This document shows, one piece after another, positions 41,443-50,609 of a stretch of 64,000 nucleotides of DNA; within the stretch, counting starts at the first letter, position 1, and each line of letters begins with the position of its first letter. A model generated the notes under the pieces. That model had not been told where the DNA came from. It searched no databases and worked only from the letters and a program-made list of their open reading frames with translations. The stretch is from Mycolicibacterium moriokaense (lineage in GTDB: Bacteria; Actinomycetota; Actinomycetes; Mycobacteriales; Mycobacteriaceae). The stretch covers positions 124,001 to 188,000 of the forward strand of contig NZ_QJJU01000011.1 in assembly GCF_003201655.1 (NCBI RefSeq), written 5' to 3'. Both the position numbers and the translations under genes were made by a program.

Positions 41443-42183
41443 GTGTCATTGCTGAGCGGTCAGACAGCCGTCATCACCGGCGGTGCGCAGGGCCTCGGGT
41501 TCGCGATTGCGGAGAGCTTCATCGCCGAGGGCGCGCGCGTCGTGCTGGGCGATCTGGATCTCGGCGCGACTGAGGCGGCGGCCAAACAACTCGGAGGTGA
41601 GGACGTCGCGTTGGCGGTGCGCTGCGACGTCACGTCGGGCAATGAAATCGACGCCTTGGTGGCCGCCGCGGTCGAGCGGTTCGGTGGCCTGGACATCATG
41701 GTGAACAACGCAGGCATCACCCGCGACGCAACGATGCGCAAGATGACAGAGGACCAGTTTGATCAGGTCATCGCCGTGCACCTGAAGGGCACCTGGAACG
41801 GAACCAAGGCCGCTGCGGCGATCATGCGCGAGAACAAGCGCGGAGCGATTGTGAACATGTCGTCGATCTCGGGCAAGGTCGGCCTGGTCGGCCAGACAAA
41901 CTACTCGGCGGCTAAGGCGGGCATCGTCGGCTTGACGAAGGCCGCCGCCAAGGAACTCGCCCACCTCGGTGTCCGAGTCAACGCGATCCAACCCGGATTG
42001 ATCAGATCAGCGATGACTGAGGCTATGCCGCAACACATTTGGGACCAGAAGCTGGCCGAGGTGCCTATGGGCAGGGCGGGCGAACCCAGCGAGGTCGCCA
42101 AGGTCGCGTTGTTCCTGGCCAGCGATCTGTCGTCGTACATGACGGGAACCGTCCTCGAGGTCACCGGCGGGCGGCACGTATGA
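41443..42183 (+). CDS. FabG-like 3-oxoacyl reductase (SDR)
   Basis: A 246-residue classical [18 protein letters not shown] cofactor loop, [37 protein letters not shown] (quoted as motifs; Ser, Tyr and Lys in place) and [10 protein letters not shown]. The sequence is close to FabG and acetoacetyl-CoA reductases. GTG start with GAGGAG 8 bases before. With the thiolase and FadE that follow, it would perform the 3-hydroxyacyl-CoA dehydrogenase step of a beta-oxidation cycle. Confidence 0.85.
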   Translation: MSLLSGQTAVITGGAQGLGFAIAESFIAEGARVVLGDLDLGATEAAAKQLGGEDVALAVRCDVTSGNEIDALVAAAVERFGGLDIMVNNAGITRDATMRKMTEDQFDQVIAVHLKGTWNGTKAAAAIMRENKRGAIVNMSSISGKVGLVGQTNYSAAKAGIVGLTKAAAKELAHLGVRVNAIQPGLIRSAMTEAMPQHIWDQKLAEVPMGRAGEPSEVAKVALFLASDLSSYMTGTVLEVTGGRHV

Positions 42184-42197
42184 GCGAGTTGGTTAGG

Positions 42198-42261
42198 CGT
42201 CGAGATCGACGAAATGGCGAGAACTACACGCACTTTTGCGCCCGTTTGTCCGTTTCGGCGA
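42198..42261 (+). repeat. 64-base intergenic repeat B, copy 2
   Basis: Same length and orientation as 26852-26915 and 78% identical. It lies between the FabG-like stop and the thiolase start, inside what is otherwise an operon, so it could be transcribed as part of the mRNA. Confidence 0.7.
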
Positions 42262-42276
42262 AAGGTTGTGTGAGCT

Positions 42277-43491
42277 ATGCGTGAAGCCGTGATCTGTGAA
42301 CCGGTGCGCACGCCGATCGGGCGCTACGGCGGCATGTTCAAGTCGCTGACCGCGGTCGACCTCGGCGTCGCCGCGCTGAAGGGTCTGTTCGAGCGCACCG
42401 GAATCGAGCCTGGTGCAGTGCAGGACGTCATCCTCGGCCACTGCTATCCCTCGAGCGAGGCGCCCGCGATCGGGCGGGTGGTGGCATTGGACGCAGGGCT
42501 GCCGGTGACCGTTCCCGGCATGCAGGTCGACCGCCGCTGCGGGTCGGGATTGCAGGCGGTCATCCAGGCGTGCCTGCAGGTTGCCAACGGGGACAACGAC
42601 GTTGTGATCGCGGGCGGCGCCGAGAGCATGAGCAATGTCACGTTCTACTCGACAGACATGCGCTGGGGTGGGGCCCGCGGCGGTGTAAAGGTCCACGACA
42701 GCCTCGCGCGAGGCCGCACGACTGCGGGCGGACGCCACTACCCCGTGGCTGGCGGCATGCTGGAGACCGCGGAGAACCTCCGTCGGCAGTACGCAATCCC
42801 GCGCCAGGAACAGGACGAACTCGCGGTGACCTCTCATCAAAGGGCGGTCGCTGCGCAAAAGGACGGGATCCTCGCCGAGGAGATCATCCCCGTCACGGTG
42901 CGCACCCGCCATGGCGAGGAGCTGATCGACACCGACGAGCACCCACGTGCCGACACCTCGGTCGAATCGTTAAGCAAGCTGAAACCCGTTCTGCTGGCCG
43001 ATGATCCGGAGGCGACCGTCACCGCTGGGAATTCCAGCGGTCAGAACGACGCCGCCTCCATGTGCGTGGTGACCACTCCGGACAAGGCCGACGAGCTTGG
43101 GCTGACCCCACTTGTCCGGCTGGTCTCGTGGGCGTCGGCCGGCGTCGCGCCCAACATCATGGGCATCGGGCCGGTGCCCGCGACCGACGCGGCGCTCGCC
43201 AAGGCGGGGCTGAAGCTGTCGGACATCGACCTGATCGAGCTCAACGAGGCGTTCGCGGCCCAGGCGCTCGCGGTGATGCGCGAATGGAAGTTCAGCGCGG
43301 GCGATCTCGAGCGGACGAACGTCCGCGGTTCGGGGATCTCGCTCGGACACCCGGTTGGCGCGACCGGCGGCAGGATGCTCGCGACGCTGGCGCGCGAACT
43401 GAACCGGCGGGGCGCCCGCTATGGGCTGGAAACCATGTGCATCGGCGGCGGGCAGGGCCTTGCCGCCGTGTTCGAGAGGGTCGGCGCATGA
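42277..43491 (+). CDS. Thiolase (acetyl-CoA acyltransferase)
   Basis: A 404-residue degradative-type thiolase. Nucleophile C88 in QVDRRCGSGLQAV, the NEAFAAQAL segment, the GHP motif in GISLGHPVGATGGRM and the second Cys in MCIGGGQGLA are all present. It cleaves 3-ketoacyl-CoA with CoA. It overlaps the following FadE by 4 bases (ATGA), forming a beta-oxidation unit with FabG-like and FadE proteins; a crotonase for the hydration step is not in this operon. Confidence 0.92.
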   Translation: MREAVICEPVRTPIGRYGGMFKSLTAVDLGVAALKGLFERTGIEPGAVQDVILGHCYPSSEAPAIGRVVALDAGLPVTVPGMQVDRRCGSGLQAVIQACLQVANGDNDVVIAGGAESMSNVTFYSTDMRWGGARGGVKVHDSLARGRTTAGGRHYPVAGGMLETAENLRRQYAIPRQEQDELAVTSHQRAVAAQKDGILAEEIIPVTVRTRHGEELIDTDEHPRADTSVESLSKLKPVLLADDPEATVTAGNSSGQNDAASMCVVTTPDKADELGLTPLVRLVSWASAGVAPNIMGIGPVPATDAALAKAGLKLSDIDLIELNEAFAAQALAVMREWKFSAGDLERTNVRGSGISLGHPVGATGGRMLATLARELNRRGARYGLETMCIGGGQGLAAVFERVGA

Positions 43492-44681
43492 CCAAGCTCG
43501 CCCAAACGCTCGGGCTCACCGAGTTTCAGACCGAAATCATCACCACGGTACGACAATTCGTCGACAAAGAGGTCATCCCCACCGCGCAGGAGCTCGAACA
43601 CAGCGATACCTATCCGCAGGCCATCGTCGATGCGATGAAGGAGATGGGCCTGTTCGGGCTGATGATCCCCGAGGAATACGGCGGCCTAGGCGAGTCCCTG
43701 CTCACCTACGCGTTGTGCGTTGAGGAACTTGCGCGCGGGTGGATGAGCGTCTCCGGCGTGATCAACACCCACTTCATCGTCGCGTACATGCTACGCCAGC
43801 ACGGCACCGACGCACAGAAGCAGAAGTACCTGCCGCGGATGGCAACTGGTGAGACGCGCGGCGCGTTCTCGATGTCCGAGCCCGAACTCGGGTCCGACGT
43901 CGCCGCGATCCGTACGCGGGCCAAGCGCAACGCCGACGGCACCTACACCATCGACGGTCAGAAGATGTGGTTGACCAATGGTGGAAGCTCGACACTGGTC
44001 GCCGCGCTGGTGCGCACGGACGAAGGAGCCGACAAGCCACACCGCAACCTGACGACGTTCCTCGTCGAAAAGCCCGCCGGTTTTGGGGAAGTCGTGCCGG
44101 GACTGACCATTCCCGGCAAGATCGACAAGCTCGGCTACAAGGGTATCGACACCACCGAGCTGATCTTCGACGGCTATGCCGCCAGTGCCGACGACATTCT
44201 CGGTGAGGCACCCGGCCAGGGATTCTTCCAGATGATGGATGGCATCGAGGTTGGTCGGGTGAACGTCTCGGCCAGGGCGTGTGGCGTCGGAATCCGCGCC
44301 TTCGAACTGGCGGTGCGGTATGCGCAGCAGCGCCACACCTTCGGCAAGCCGATCGCCGAGCATCAGGCGATCGCGTTCCAATTGGCAGATATGGCAACCA
44401 AAATCGAGGCGGCGCATCTCATGATGGTCAATGCAGCGCGCCTCAAGGACTCAGGCGAACGCAACGACGTCGCCGCCGGGATGGCCAAGTACCTGGCGAG
44501 CGAGTTCTGTGCGGAGGTTACCCAGCAGAGCTTCCGGATCCACGGTGGGTACGGCTACTCCAAGGAATACGAGATCGAGCGGCTGATGCGCGACGCACCC
44601 TTCCTGCTCATCGGCGAGGGCACCAGCGAGATCCAGAAGAACATCATCAGCAAGCGACTGCTCGCCGACTATCGGATATGA
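43488..44681 (+). CDS. Acyl-CoA dehydrogenase
   Basis: A 397-residue canonical FadE starting at the ATG that overlaps the thiolase stop: MGLFGLMIPEEYGGLGES, FSMSEPELGSDVAAIRTRA, YTIDGQKMWLTNGGSSTLV, YAQQRHTFGKPIAEHQAI and HGGYGYSKEYEIERLMRDA, ending IGEGTSEIQKNIISKRL. All motifs, including the usual active-site Glu region, look intact. It overlaps the GntR gene by 4 bases. Confidence 0.9.
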   Translation: MTKLAQTLGLTEFQTEIITTVRQFVDKEVIPTAQELEHSDTYPQAIVDAMKEMGLFGLMIPEEYGGLGESLLTYALCVEELARGWMSVSGVINTHFIVAYMLRQHGTDAQKQKYLPRMATGETRGAFSMSEPELGSDVAAIRTRAKRNADGTYTIDGQKMWLTNGGSSTLVAALVRTDEGADKPHRNLTTFLVEKPAGFGEVVPGLTIPGKIDKLGYKGIDTTELIFDGYAASADDILGEAPGQGFFQMMDGIEVGRVNVSARACGVGIRAFELAVRYAQQRHTFGKPIAEHQAIAFQLADMATKIEAAHLMMVNAARLKDSGERNDVAAGMAKYLASEFCAEVTQQSFRIHGGYGYSKEYEIERLMRDAPFLLIGEGTSEIQKNIISKRLLADYRI

Positions 44682-45352
44682 CCGTGAGCGCACCTGATTT
44701 CGCCCCCCGGCCGCAGCTGGCTGAAGACGTTGCGCGACTTGTTCGCAAGCGGATCTTCGATGGCACTTACGCTGCGGGGCAGTACATTCGCCTCGATCAG
44801 TTGGCGGTCGAACTCGGTGTCAGTGTCACACCGGTGCGTGAGGCATTGTTCGTCCTCAGCGCCGAAGGCTTGCTCTCTCAGCAGCCGCGGCGGGGGTTTG
44901 CAGTGGTGCCGGTGACTGGGCGGGACCTCACGGATGTGTCCAATGTGCAGGCCCACATCGGCGGCGAGCTCGCCGCGCGGGCGGCGGCCACCATCACCGA
45001 CGATGAGCTTCGGGAACTCGAGAAGATCCAGACCGAGCTCGAGGCCGCGTACGCCAGCGAAGACGATCAAAGCGCGGTGCGGCTCAATCACGAGTTCCAC
45101 AAGGCGATCAACGTCGCCGCTGACTCACCCAAGCTCGCCCAGCTGATGTCTCAGATCACCCGATACGCCCCCGAGTCCGTGTTTCCCACGATTGCGGGCT
45201 GGCCCGAGCAGTCGACCGAGCATCATCGGAAACTGCTTGCCGCACTGGAGAAACACGACGAAGACATGGCGCGGACCGTGATGGCCGAACACCTCGCGGC
45301 AGGCGCGGCGCCGTTGATCGAGCACCTCACCCATCGCGGCGTGGTCGACTAG
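44678..45352 (+). CDS. GntR-family (FCD-domain) regulator
   Basis: A 224-residue GntR protein. The winged helix is about residues 13-80 (LAEDVARLVRKRIFDGTY, LAVELGVSVTPVREALFVL), followed by an all-helical FCD ligand domain with LNHEFHKAINVAAD and EHHRKLLAALEKHD. FCD proteins bind acids, often via a metal. ATG 44678 overlaps the FadE stop. It is last in the FabG-thiolase-FadE operon and probably controls it through the inverted repeat at 41371-41389. Confidence 0.85.
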   Translation: MTVSAPDFAPRPQLAEDVARLVRKRIFDGTYAAGQYIRLDQLAVELGVSVTPVREALFVLSAEGLLSQQPRRGFAVVPVTGRDLTDVSNVQAHIGGELAARAAATITDDELRELEKIQTELEAAYASEDDQSAVRLNHEFHKAINVAADSPKLAQLMSQITRYAPESVFPTIAGWPEQSTEHHRKLLAALEKHDEDMARTVMAEHLAAGAAPLIEHLTHRGVVD

Positions 45353-45356
45353 TTAC

Positions 45357-45418
45357 CGCGAGCAGACGCAAAGGTACCCATTTCGCCGGCGTGTCGGGGA
45401 CTTTTATGTCTGCTCGCG
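45357..45418 (+). repeat. Palindromic intergenic repeat A, copy 2
   Basis: Arms CGCGAGCAGACGCAAAG and CTTTTATGTCTGCTCGCG pair around a long loop between the converging GntR gene and the first acyl-CoA ligase gene. The right arm supplies the final codons and stop (R-E-Q-T-stop) of the ligase. Homologous to 39290-39350, inverted. Confidence 0.75.
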
Positions 45419-46900
45419 CAGCATCTCGCGGAGTCGGCGGACATCGACCTTTCCGGTCGTTCCGCGCGGAATGTCGTCCTCGGAGTCGACAAGCAGCCAC
45501 ACCGTCGGAACTTTGAACGAGCTCAACCGCTTTCGCGCTGCTGCTCGCAGGTGATCGACGCTGCTGTCGGTTATCACGACGGCCCCCACCGCGCCAGATG
45601 CATCGGTGACAAAAGCGTTCTCGACGCCGTCGATGGTCCGCAGCGCGTCCTCCACCTCGGTTGGGTAGACGGTGGCGCCGCTGACCTTGAACATGTCGTC
45701 GGATCGCCCGTGATAGAACATGAATCCGTCGCTGTCCAGGTGTCCGAGATCGCCCGTGGGGTAGTAGCCGTCGCGCGTGAACAGGTCTTCGCGGCTGCGC
45801 CTGCACACACCGCGCAGGGTGTGGGGTCCCCGGATCTGGATCATGCCGATGGTGTCGGTCGCGACTGGTTCGCCGGTGTCGGGGTCGACGATCCGAACCT
45901 CCATCCCGTCGAACGGCTTGCCACAGCTTCCCCATGCAGACCGCGGCATGTCGGTGTCGGCGGGATAGCCGCAATACGGTCCGAACGACTCGGTCATCCC
46001 GAACAATTTCGCGCGAGCACCGGGCTCGGCGCGTTGGGCGGGTGGCAGCAGCGCTTCCAGGCTGCCCGGCCGAAGTGTGCGCAAATCAGCTCCGACAGAG
46101 GTGGATTGGCGTGCCAACGCCTCAGCTTGGTCGGGCCACCCACGAAACAGCGTGACGCGCTCCCGCTCCAGCAGGCGCAGCGTCGTCTCGGGCCGTGGAA
46201 TCTCTTCGGTGACGAGCGTGGCGCCCGCCAGCAGCGCGGACAGCACACCGCTGCCGAGGCCGCCCACCCAGAAGAACGGCATCGGCAAGTACAGGCGGGT
46301 GTCCGCGTCGATGCAGCGGGCGACCAAACCGGATCGCACGGCGCCCAGCGCATTGCTATGTGAGTGGATGACACCCTTCGGCGGCCCGCTGCTTCCCGAG
46401 GTGAACATGATGACGAGCGTGTCGCTGGGCGTGACAGCTGCGGACATCGCGTCGACGACCGCACCAGCGCTTGACGGCACTATCTGATCGGGTGTCCAAA
46501 CCGCTCGCAGGGCAGGGAGTTCGGCGGTGTTGGCAACGCCGTCCAGATCGTCGAGATAACGATGGCCCCGGAACTCCTCGACAGCGATCAGAACCTGCGC
46601 GGAGGCGGCGCGGAGTTGCGCTACCAGCTCAGGCGGCTGCAGCAGGGTGCTCAGCGGAACCAGCACGGCACCGATGCGCGTCAGTGCCACCGCGATCTGC
46701 ACCCACTGCACGCGGTTGGGCATGATCAGACCGACCCGGGTGCCCTTGCCGACACCCGCCTCGATGAACGCAGCGGCAAGGGCTCGGGTGGTTTCGTCGA
46801 GCTCGGCGTAGCTGATCCGCGACTCCGTGTCGATGACCATCGGCTTATCACCGTGCTGTTCGGCGCGTGATCTCACCAGCCGGTCGATGGTGTCAGGCAT
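45404..46900 (-). CDS. Acyl-CoA synthetase (AMP-forming), third in operon
   Basis: A 498-residue ANL-superfamily ligase starting at ATG 46900. FTSGSSGPPKGV binds ATP, LFGMTESFGPY is the adenylate motif, YPTGDLGHLDSDGFM the hinge and PRGTTGKVDV carries the C-terminal catalytic Lys. It overlaps the preceding ligase by 8 bases. The last codons come from a repeat element. The substrate acid is unknown; three different ligases in one operon suggest alternative or successive acids. Confidence 0.85.
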   Translation of the reverse strand: MPDTIDRLVRSRAEQHGDKPMVIDTESRISYAELDETTRALAAAFIEAGVGKGTRVGLIMPNRVQWVQIAVALTRIGAVLVPLSTLLQPPELVAQLRAASAQVLIAVEEFRGHRYLDDLDGVANTAELPALRAVWTPDQIVPSSAGAVVDAMSAAVTPSDTLVIMFTSGSSGPPKGVIHSHSNALGAVRSGLVARCIDADTRLYLPMPFFWVGGLGSGVLSALLAGATLVTEEIPRPETTLRLLERERVTLFRGWPDQAEALARQSTSVGADLRTLRPGSLEALLPPAQRAEPGARAKLFGMTESFGPYCGYPADTDMPRSAWGSCGKPFDGMEVRIVDPDTGEPVATDTIGMIQIRGPHTLRGVCRRSREDLFTRDGYYPTGDLGHLDSDGFMFYHGRSDDMFKVSGATVYPTEVEDALRTIDGVENAFVTDASGAVGAVVITDSSVDHLRAAARKRLSSFKVPTVWLLVDSEDDIPRGTTGKVDVRRLREMLREQT

Positions 46901-48377
46901 CGAACATCTTCTGCAGGGCGGCGAGGTCGACCTTGCCGCTGGAGAGGACAGGAATGTCGGAACACGGCACAGCGGCAAAGCGTTTCGGGATCTTATAAGT
47001 GGACAATTCGGTTTTGAGCCGGTCACGAAGCGACGCCTCGTCGAACTCGGCGCCGTCCTCCAACGCGACGACCGCCGCGACCAGCTGTCCGCGCTCGGGA
47101 TCAGGGAGCCCGAGCACGTGCGCGACGGTCCCGCCAGTCACCTTGGCGATCGCACGCTCGACCTCGGCGGGGGCGACGTTGGCGCCTGCCGTCTTGATCA
47201 TTGCGCCGCGCCGCCCGAAGAAGTACACGAAGCCATCGGCATCGGTGCGGACGAGATCACCTGTGTGAAACCAGCCATCGGCGTCGAAGCACTCCTCGCG
47301 GCTGCGTTTGTAGTAGCGCTGCATCATGAACGGGCCGCGGATGCATAGCTCGCCGTCGACGACCTTGGTTTCGAAGCCCGGCGCCGGCTTGCCGAACGAG
47401 CCGCGTCGGTGTTCGGGTTGGTCGGATTCGTCCTCACTGATGGTGATGACACTGCCTGCTTCGGTCATGCCCAGCATCGTGTGCCGCAACTCGGGATCGG
47501 CGGGCCGCACCTCCGGCGCCATGATCGGGTACAAGTTTCCGCGCCGTACCGACGACAGGTCGCGGTCGGGCAGACTCGGGTGACTGGCGAGGTGGGCGAT
47601 CCCCGCCACGAAACCATTGGTCATCGTGGGCTTCTCGGCCTCGATCAGATCGAGCGTGTCGGCGGCATCGGTTGCGTTCGAGCACACCAACGTCGAGCCG
47701 GCGAGCAAGGTGGCCAGCACCGCGAACGCGATTCCGCCGATCCAGAAGAACGGCGAGTTACAGAACAGGCTGTCGTCGGGGGACAGGCCGCGGATCTCGT
47801 TGAGGACTTTCTGATGGCCCAGCAGTGATGCGTGCGTGTGCACCACACCCTTAGGGGCGCTCGTCGAGCCCGACGTGTAAACAATGGCAAGCGGATCCGA
47901 ATCGTCGACGTCGTGTTCCATCGTCTCGAGCAGTGTGGCGTCAACCATATCGTCGGGTTCGGTGTCGATCAGGACCTGGCGCAGCAGCGGCGCAGATCCC
48001 TGAATGTCGGCAAGCCGTGCCCGGTAGTCGTGAGAGCGGAACGATGCAGTGGCGAGCAGGATTTCGGTGTCGCTGTCGGTAAGTTGTGTGGCGATCTCCG
48101 GAGCGGTGGCGAAGGTGGAGAACGGTATGACCACTGCGCCGATGCGCGCGGCGGCCAGCATGCCGACGACGAACGCCCCGCCGTTGGGGTGGAGCAGTCC
48201 GATGTGCGTGCCCTTTCCCGCGCCGAGGGCGACGAGGCCGCGTGCCAGGTGCGCCGACCGGCGGTCGGCGTCGGCGTAGCTGAGCCGCTCGGCGTCGCAT
48301 ACCAGGAGCGGGTGGTGCGCCCGTGCACCCGACTGCTGCCGCAGAACTTCGGCGACGGTCAGCGATTCACTTGGCAT
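46893..48377 (-). CDS. Acyl-CoA synthetase (AMP-forming), second in operon
   Basis: A 494-residue ANL ligase. The ATP loop YTSGSTSAPKGV has Ser where most have Gly before x-PK; MLGMTEAGSVITI, FHTGDLVRTDADGFV and VLSSGKVDL (catalytic Lys) are present. ATG 48377 overlaps the first ligase by 11 bases; upstream frame is a shadow of that gene. Works in the same crotonase/ligase operon. Confidence 0.85.
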   Translation of the reverse strand: MPSESLTVAEVLRQQSGARAHHPLLVCDAERLSYADADRRSAHLARGLVALGAGKGTHIGLLHPNGGAFVVGMLAAARIGAVVIPFSTFATAPEIATQLTDSDTEILLATASFRSHDYRARLADIQGSAPLLRQVLIDTEPDDMVDATLLETMEHDVDDSDPLAIVYTSGSTSAPKGVVHTHASLLGHQKVLNEIRGLSPDDSLFCNSPFFWIGGIAFAVLATLLAGSTLVCSNATDAADTLDLIEAEKPTMTNGFVAGIAHLASHPSLPDRDLSSVRRGNLYPIMAPEVRPADPELRHTMLGMTEAGSVITISEDESDQPEHRRGSFGKPAPGFETKVVDGELCIRGPFMMQRYYKRSREECFDADGWFHTGDLVRTDADGFVYFFGRRGAMIKTAGANVAPAEVERAIAKVTGGTVAHVLGLPDPERGQLVAAVVALEDGAEFDEASLRDRLKTELSTYKIPKRFAAVPCSDIPVLSSGKVDLAALQKMFDA

Positions 48378-49818
48378 GTTCGACTGGATGGCTGAAGAAT
48401 TCCCGGACCGCGCCGAGGTCGGCCTTGCCGGAAGGTGTTCTGGGAATCTGGTCGACGATCGCGATGTCGGCGGGAATTTCGTAGCGCGCCAACCGTGCTC
48501 GCAGGAACTCGACGAGCGCGGCCGCATCGGTCGATACCTCATCCCGCAGCTCCACCATCGCTACCGGGGCCTCGCCGAGGCGGTCGTCGGGTCGGCCGAC
48601 CACCGCCGCGCCTGCCACCGCGGGATGGCCTTCCAGCGCGGTGCGGACGTCGTCCGGCATCACCTTGAAGCCGCCGCGGATGATCGCCTGATCGGCGCGG
48701 CCGAGGATCCACAGGAACCCGTCCTCGTCGATTCGGGCCATGTCGGTGGTGCGCATCCAGGCGGCCGAGGGCCCGAGCTGTCCCGGTTTGACCTCGAGCA
48801 GCCCGTCCTCGCCGGGACCAAGCGGCGTTCCGTCGTCAGCGACCACGCGAAGTTGTGCACCGAGGCTGGGCCTGCCCACACTGCCGCGCTTGACATGCCA
48901 GTACTTCTGATAGTCCGCCGGTGTCCAGCCGGCAACGCCGCCCCCGAATTCGGTTGCCGCATAGGACGTCAAGACAGGTATTCCGAACTTCGCGGTGAAC
49001 GCATCGGCGTCCTCGGCCGAAAGTGGTGCGGTGCCCGATGTGACAGCGCGAACACTCGCAAGATCCTCCCGTGTCAGGTCGGAATGCAGGACCATGCGTA
49101 GCGCCGCTGGCACCAGCGACACGGCGCGCGGCCGGTGCCTACGGACGGCGTCGGCCCATCGGTCCAGCTCGAACCGGTCCAACAACGCGAACGGCCTTGC
49201 CTCGCAAACACACTGCAGCACCCGGAAAACGCCGCCGATGTGCACCAGCGGTGCGTTGACGACGGCGACACCGTGCCGCAGTTCGGTCGGCGGAGGTGAG
49301 CGATCGGGTTCCGGCCCGATCACGCTGCGTGCCAGCATGTCGTAGGTAAGGTCGACGCGCTTGGGCGGACCCGTCGTTCCGCTGGTGAGCATCCGGACCG
49401 CAACCCCAGGCCGGCTGGCGCCGGGTCTGGGTGCCGGCGCCTGTGGCGCGGCATTTAGACCCGAGAGCGGAATCGCCATCGGGCCATCGGGCGCCATCGA
49501 TGCCAGGTCATCGGGTTCGCCGACTATTACCGGCAGTTCCAACGCGGTGATGTCCGCGCGGGTACGGTCATCGCCGCGTGAGGGGTTGATGGTGACGACT
49601 GTGCCGCCGCCAACCAGCACGCCGAGCAGGGCTCCCACGTGGGCGGGCGTGTTGCGCAGCAGCATCCCGACCTCGGTCTCGCCCAGCGCGGCAATCCGAT
49701 TCGCGAGCCCAGCGACTTCGCCCCATGTCGACCATTCGCCGTCGTACTCGATGGCTGGTTCACCGGGCTGCAGCGCCAGCACATCGGCGATGCGCGTGCT
49801 GAGCGGGTGGTCGGGCAT
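48367..49818 (-). CDS. Acyl-CoA synthetase (AMP-forming), first in operon
   Basis: A 483-residue ANL ligase with MLTSGTTGPPKRVDLTYDML, TSYAATEFGGGVAGW, MRTTDMARIDEDGFLWI and RTPSGKADLGAV (catalytic Lys). The ATG at 49818 is within TGATG with the crotonase stop, so translation is coupled. It is the most N-terminally compact of the three ligases. Confidence 0.85.
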   Translation of the reverse strand: MPDHPLSTRIADVLALQPGEPAIEYDGEWSTWGEVAGLANRIAALGETEVGMLLRNTPAHVGALLGVLVGGGTVVTINPSRGDDRTRADITALELPVIVGEPDDLASMAPDGPMAIPLSGLNAAPQAPAPRPGASRPGVAVRMLTSGTTGPPKRVDLTYDMLARSVIGPEPDRSPPPTELRHGVAVVNAPLVHIGGVFRVLQCVCEARPFALLDRFELDRWADAVRRHRPRAVSLVPAALRMVLHSDLTREDLASVRAVTSGTAPLSAEDADAFTAKFGIPVLTSYAATEFGGGVAGWTPADYQKYWHVKRGSVGRPSLGAQLRVVADDGTPLGPGEDGLLEVKPGQLGPSAAWMRTTDMARIDEDGFLWILGRADQAIIRGGFKVMPDDVRTALEGHPAVAGAAVVGRPDDRLGEAPVAMVELRDEVSTDAAALVEFLRARLARYEIPADIAIVDQIPRTPSGKADLGAVREFFSHPVEHAK

Positions 49819-50609
49819 CAGCGCACCCACGGCTTGGCCAGTGCGCCGTTGCCGCCGGCTGCCAGTTCGGCCTGGCCGAGCGGATTTCCCAGCCGTGTGT
49901 AAATCAGGTTCTGCTCCAGTGCCGCACGGTAGGGCTTGTCCAGCGATTCCCAGATCGCCTTCACGGTGCCCTGCGTCGCCGACGGCGGCTTGGCGGCGAT
50001 CGCCGCCGCGATCTCGTGAGCGCGCTCCCACAGCCGATCGAGTGGGACGATTTCGGACACCAGTCCGATGCGCAGCGCGGTGTCTGCGCCGACGCGTTCG
50101 TCATTGCCCATCAACGCGATCCGCAACGTCTCACCAAGGCCGACGCGGCGCATCAAACCGATCGGCTCCAACGCGCACACCAAGCCCGCGCTGACATGCG
50201 AGTCGAAGAACGTTGCGTCGTCGGAGCAGATCACCACATCGGATTCGTTGACGAAGTAGAACGCGCCCGCGGTGCACATGCCCTGGACGGCGCAGACGAC
50301 GGGCTTCCACATCTTCTGCCACTTCGGGCTGAGCGCCTCGCCAGGATCCTCGTGATTCCAGACGTTGCCCGGCTGCCCGTATGAGGACTTGATGTCCAGA
50401 CCGGCGCTGAATGCGCGATCGCCCGCCGCGCGAAGCACCACTGCGTGCACCGAATCGTCGAGTTTGACTATGCGCCAGGTTTCGGCCATCTCGTCGCACA
50501 TGGTGCGGTTGAATGCGTTGAGCGACTCCGGCCGGTTCAGCGTGATCGTCGCGACGTGACTGGTGGCGTCGACGTCGAGCAGGATCGTTTCGAACGCCGT
50601 CATCGGCAC
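49818..50609 (-). CDS. Enoyl-CoA hydratase/isomerase family protein (third crotonase)
   Basis: A 263-residue crotonase: ITLNRPESLNAFNRTM, FSAGLDIKSSYGQ (oxyanion-hole strand) and VCAVQGMCTAGAFYFVNESDVVI. The usual Gly-Gly of the oxyanion loop is T-A-G-A here. It overlaps the neighbouring crotonase by 10 bases. With two sister crotonases it may hydrate, hydrolyse or cleave ring-type CoA esters. Confidence 0.82.
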   Translation of the reverse strand: MPMTAFETILLDVDATSHVATITLNRPESLNAFNRTMCDEMAETWRIVKLDDSVHAVVLRAAGDRAFSAGLDIKSSYGQPGNVWNHEDPGEALSPKWQKMWKPVVCAVQGMCTAGAFYFVNESDVVICSDDATFFDSHVSAGLVCALEPIGLMRRVGLGETLRIALMGNDERVGADTALRIGLVSEIVPLDRLWERAHEIAAAIAAKPPSATQGTVKAIWESLDKPYRAALEQNLIYTRLGNPLGQAELAAGGNGALAKPWVR

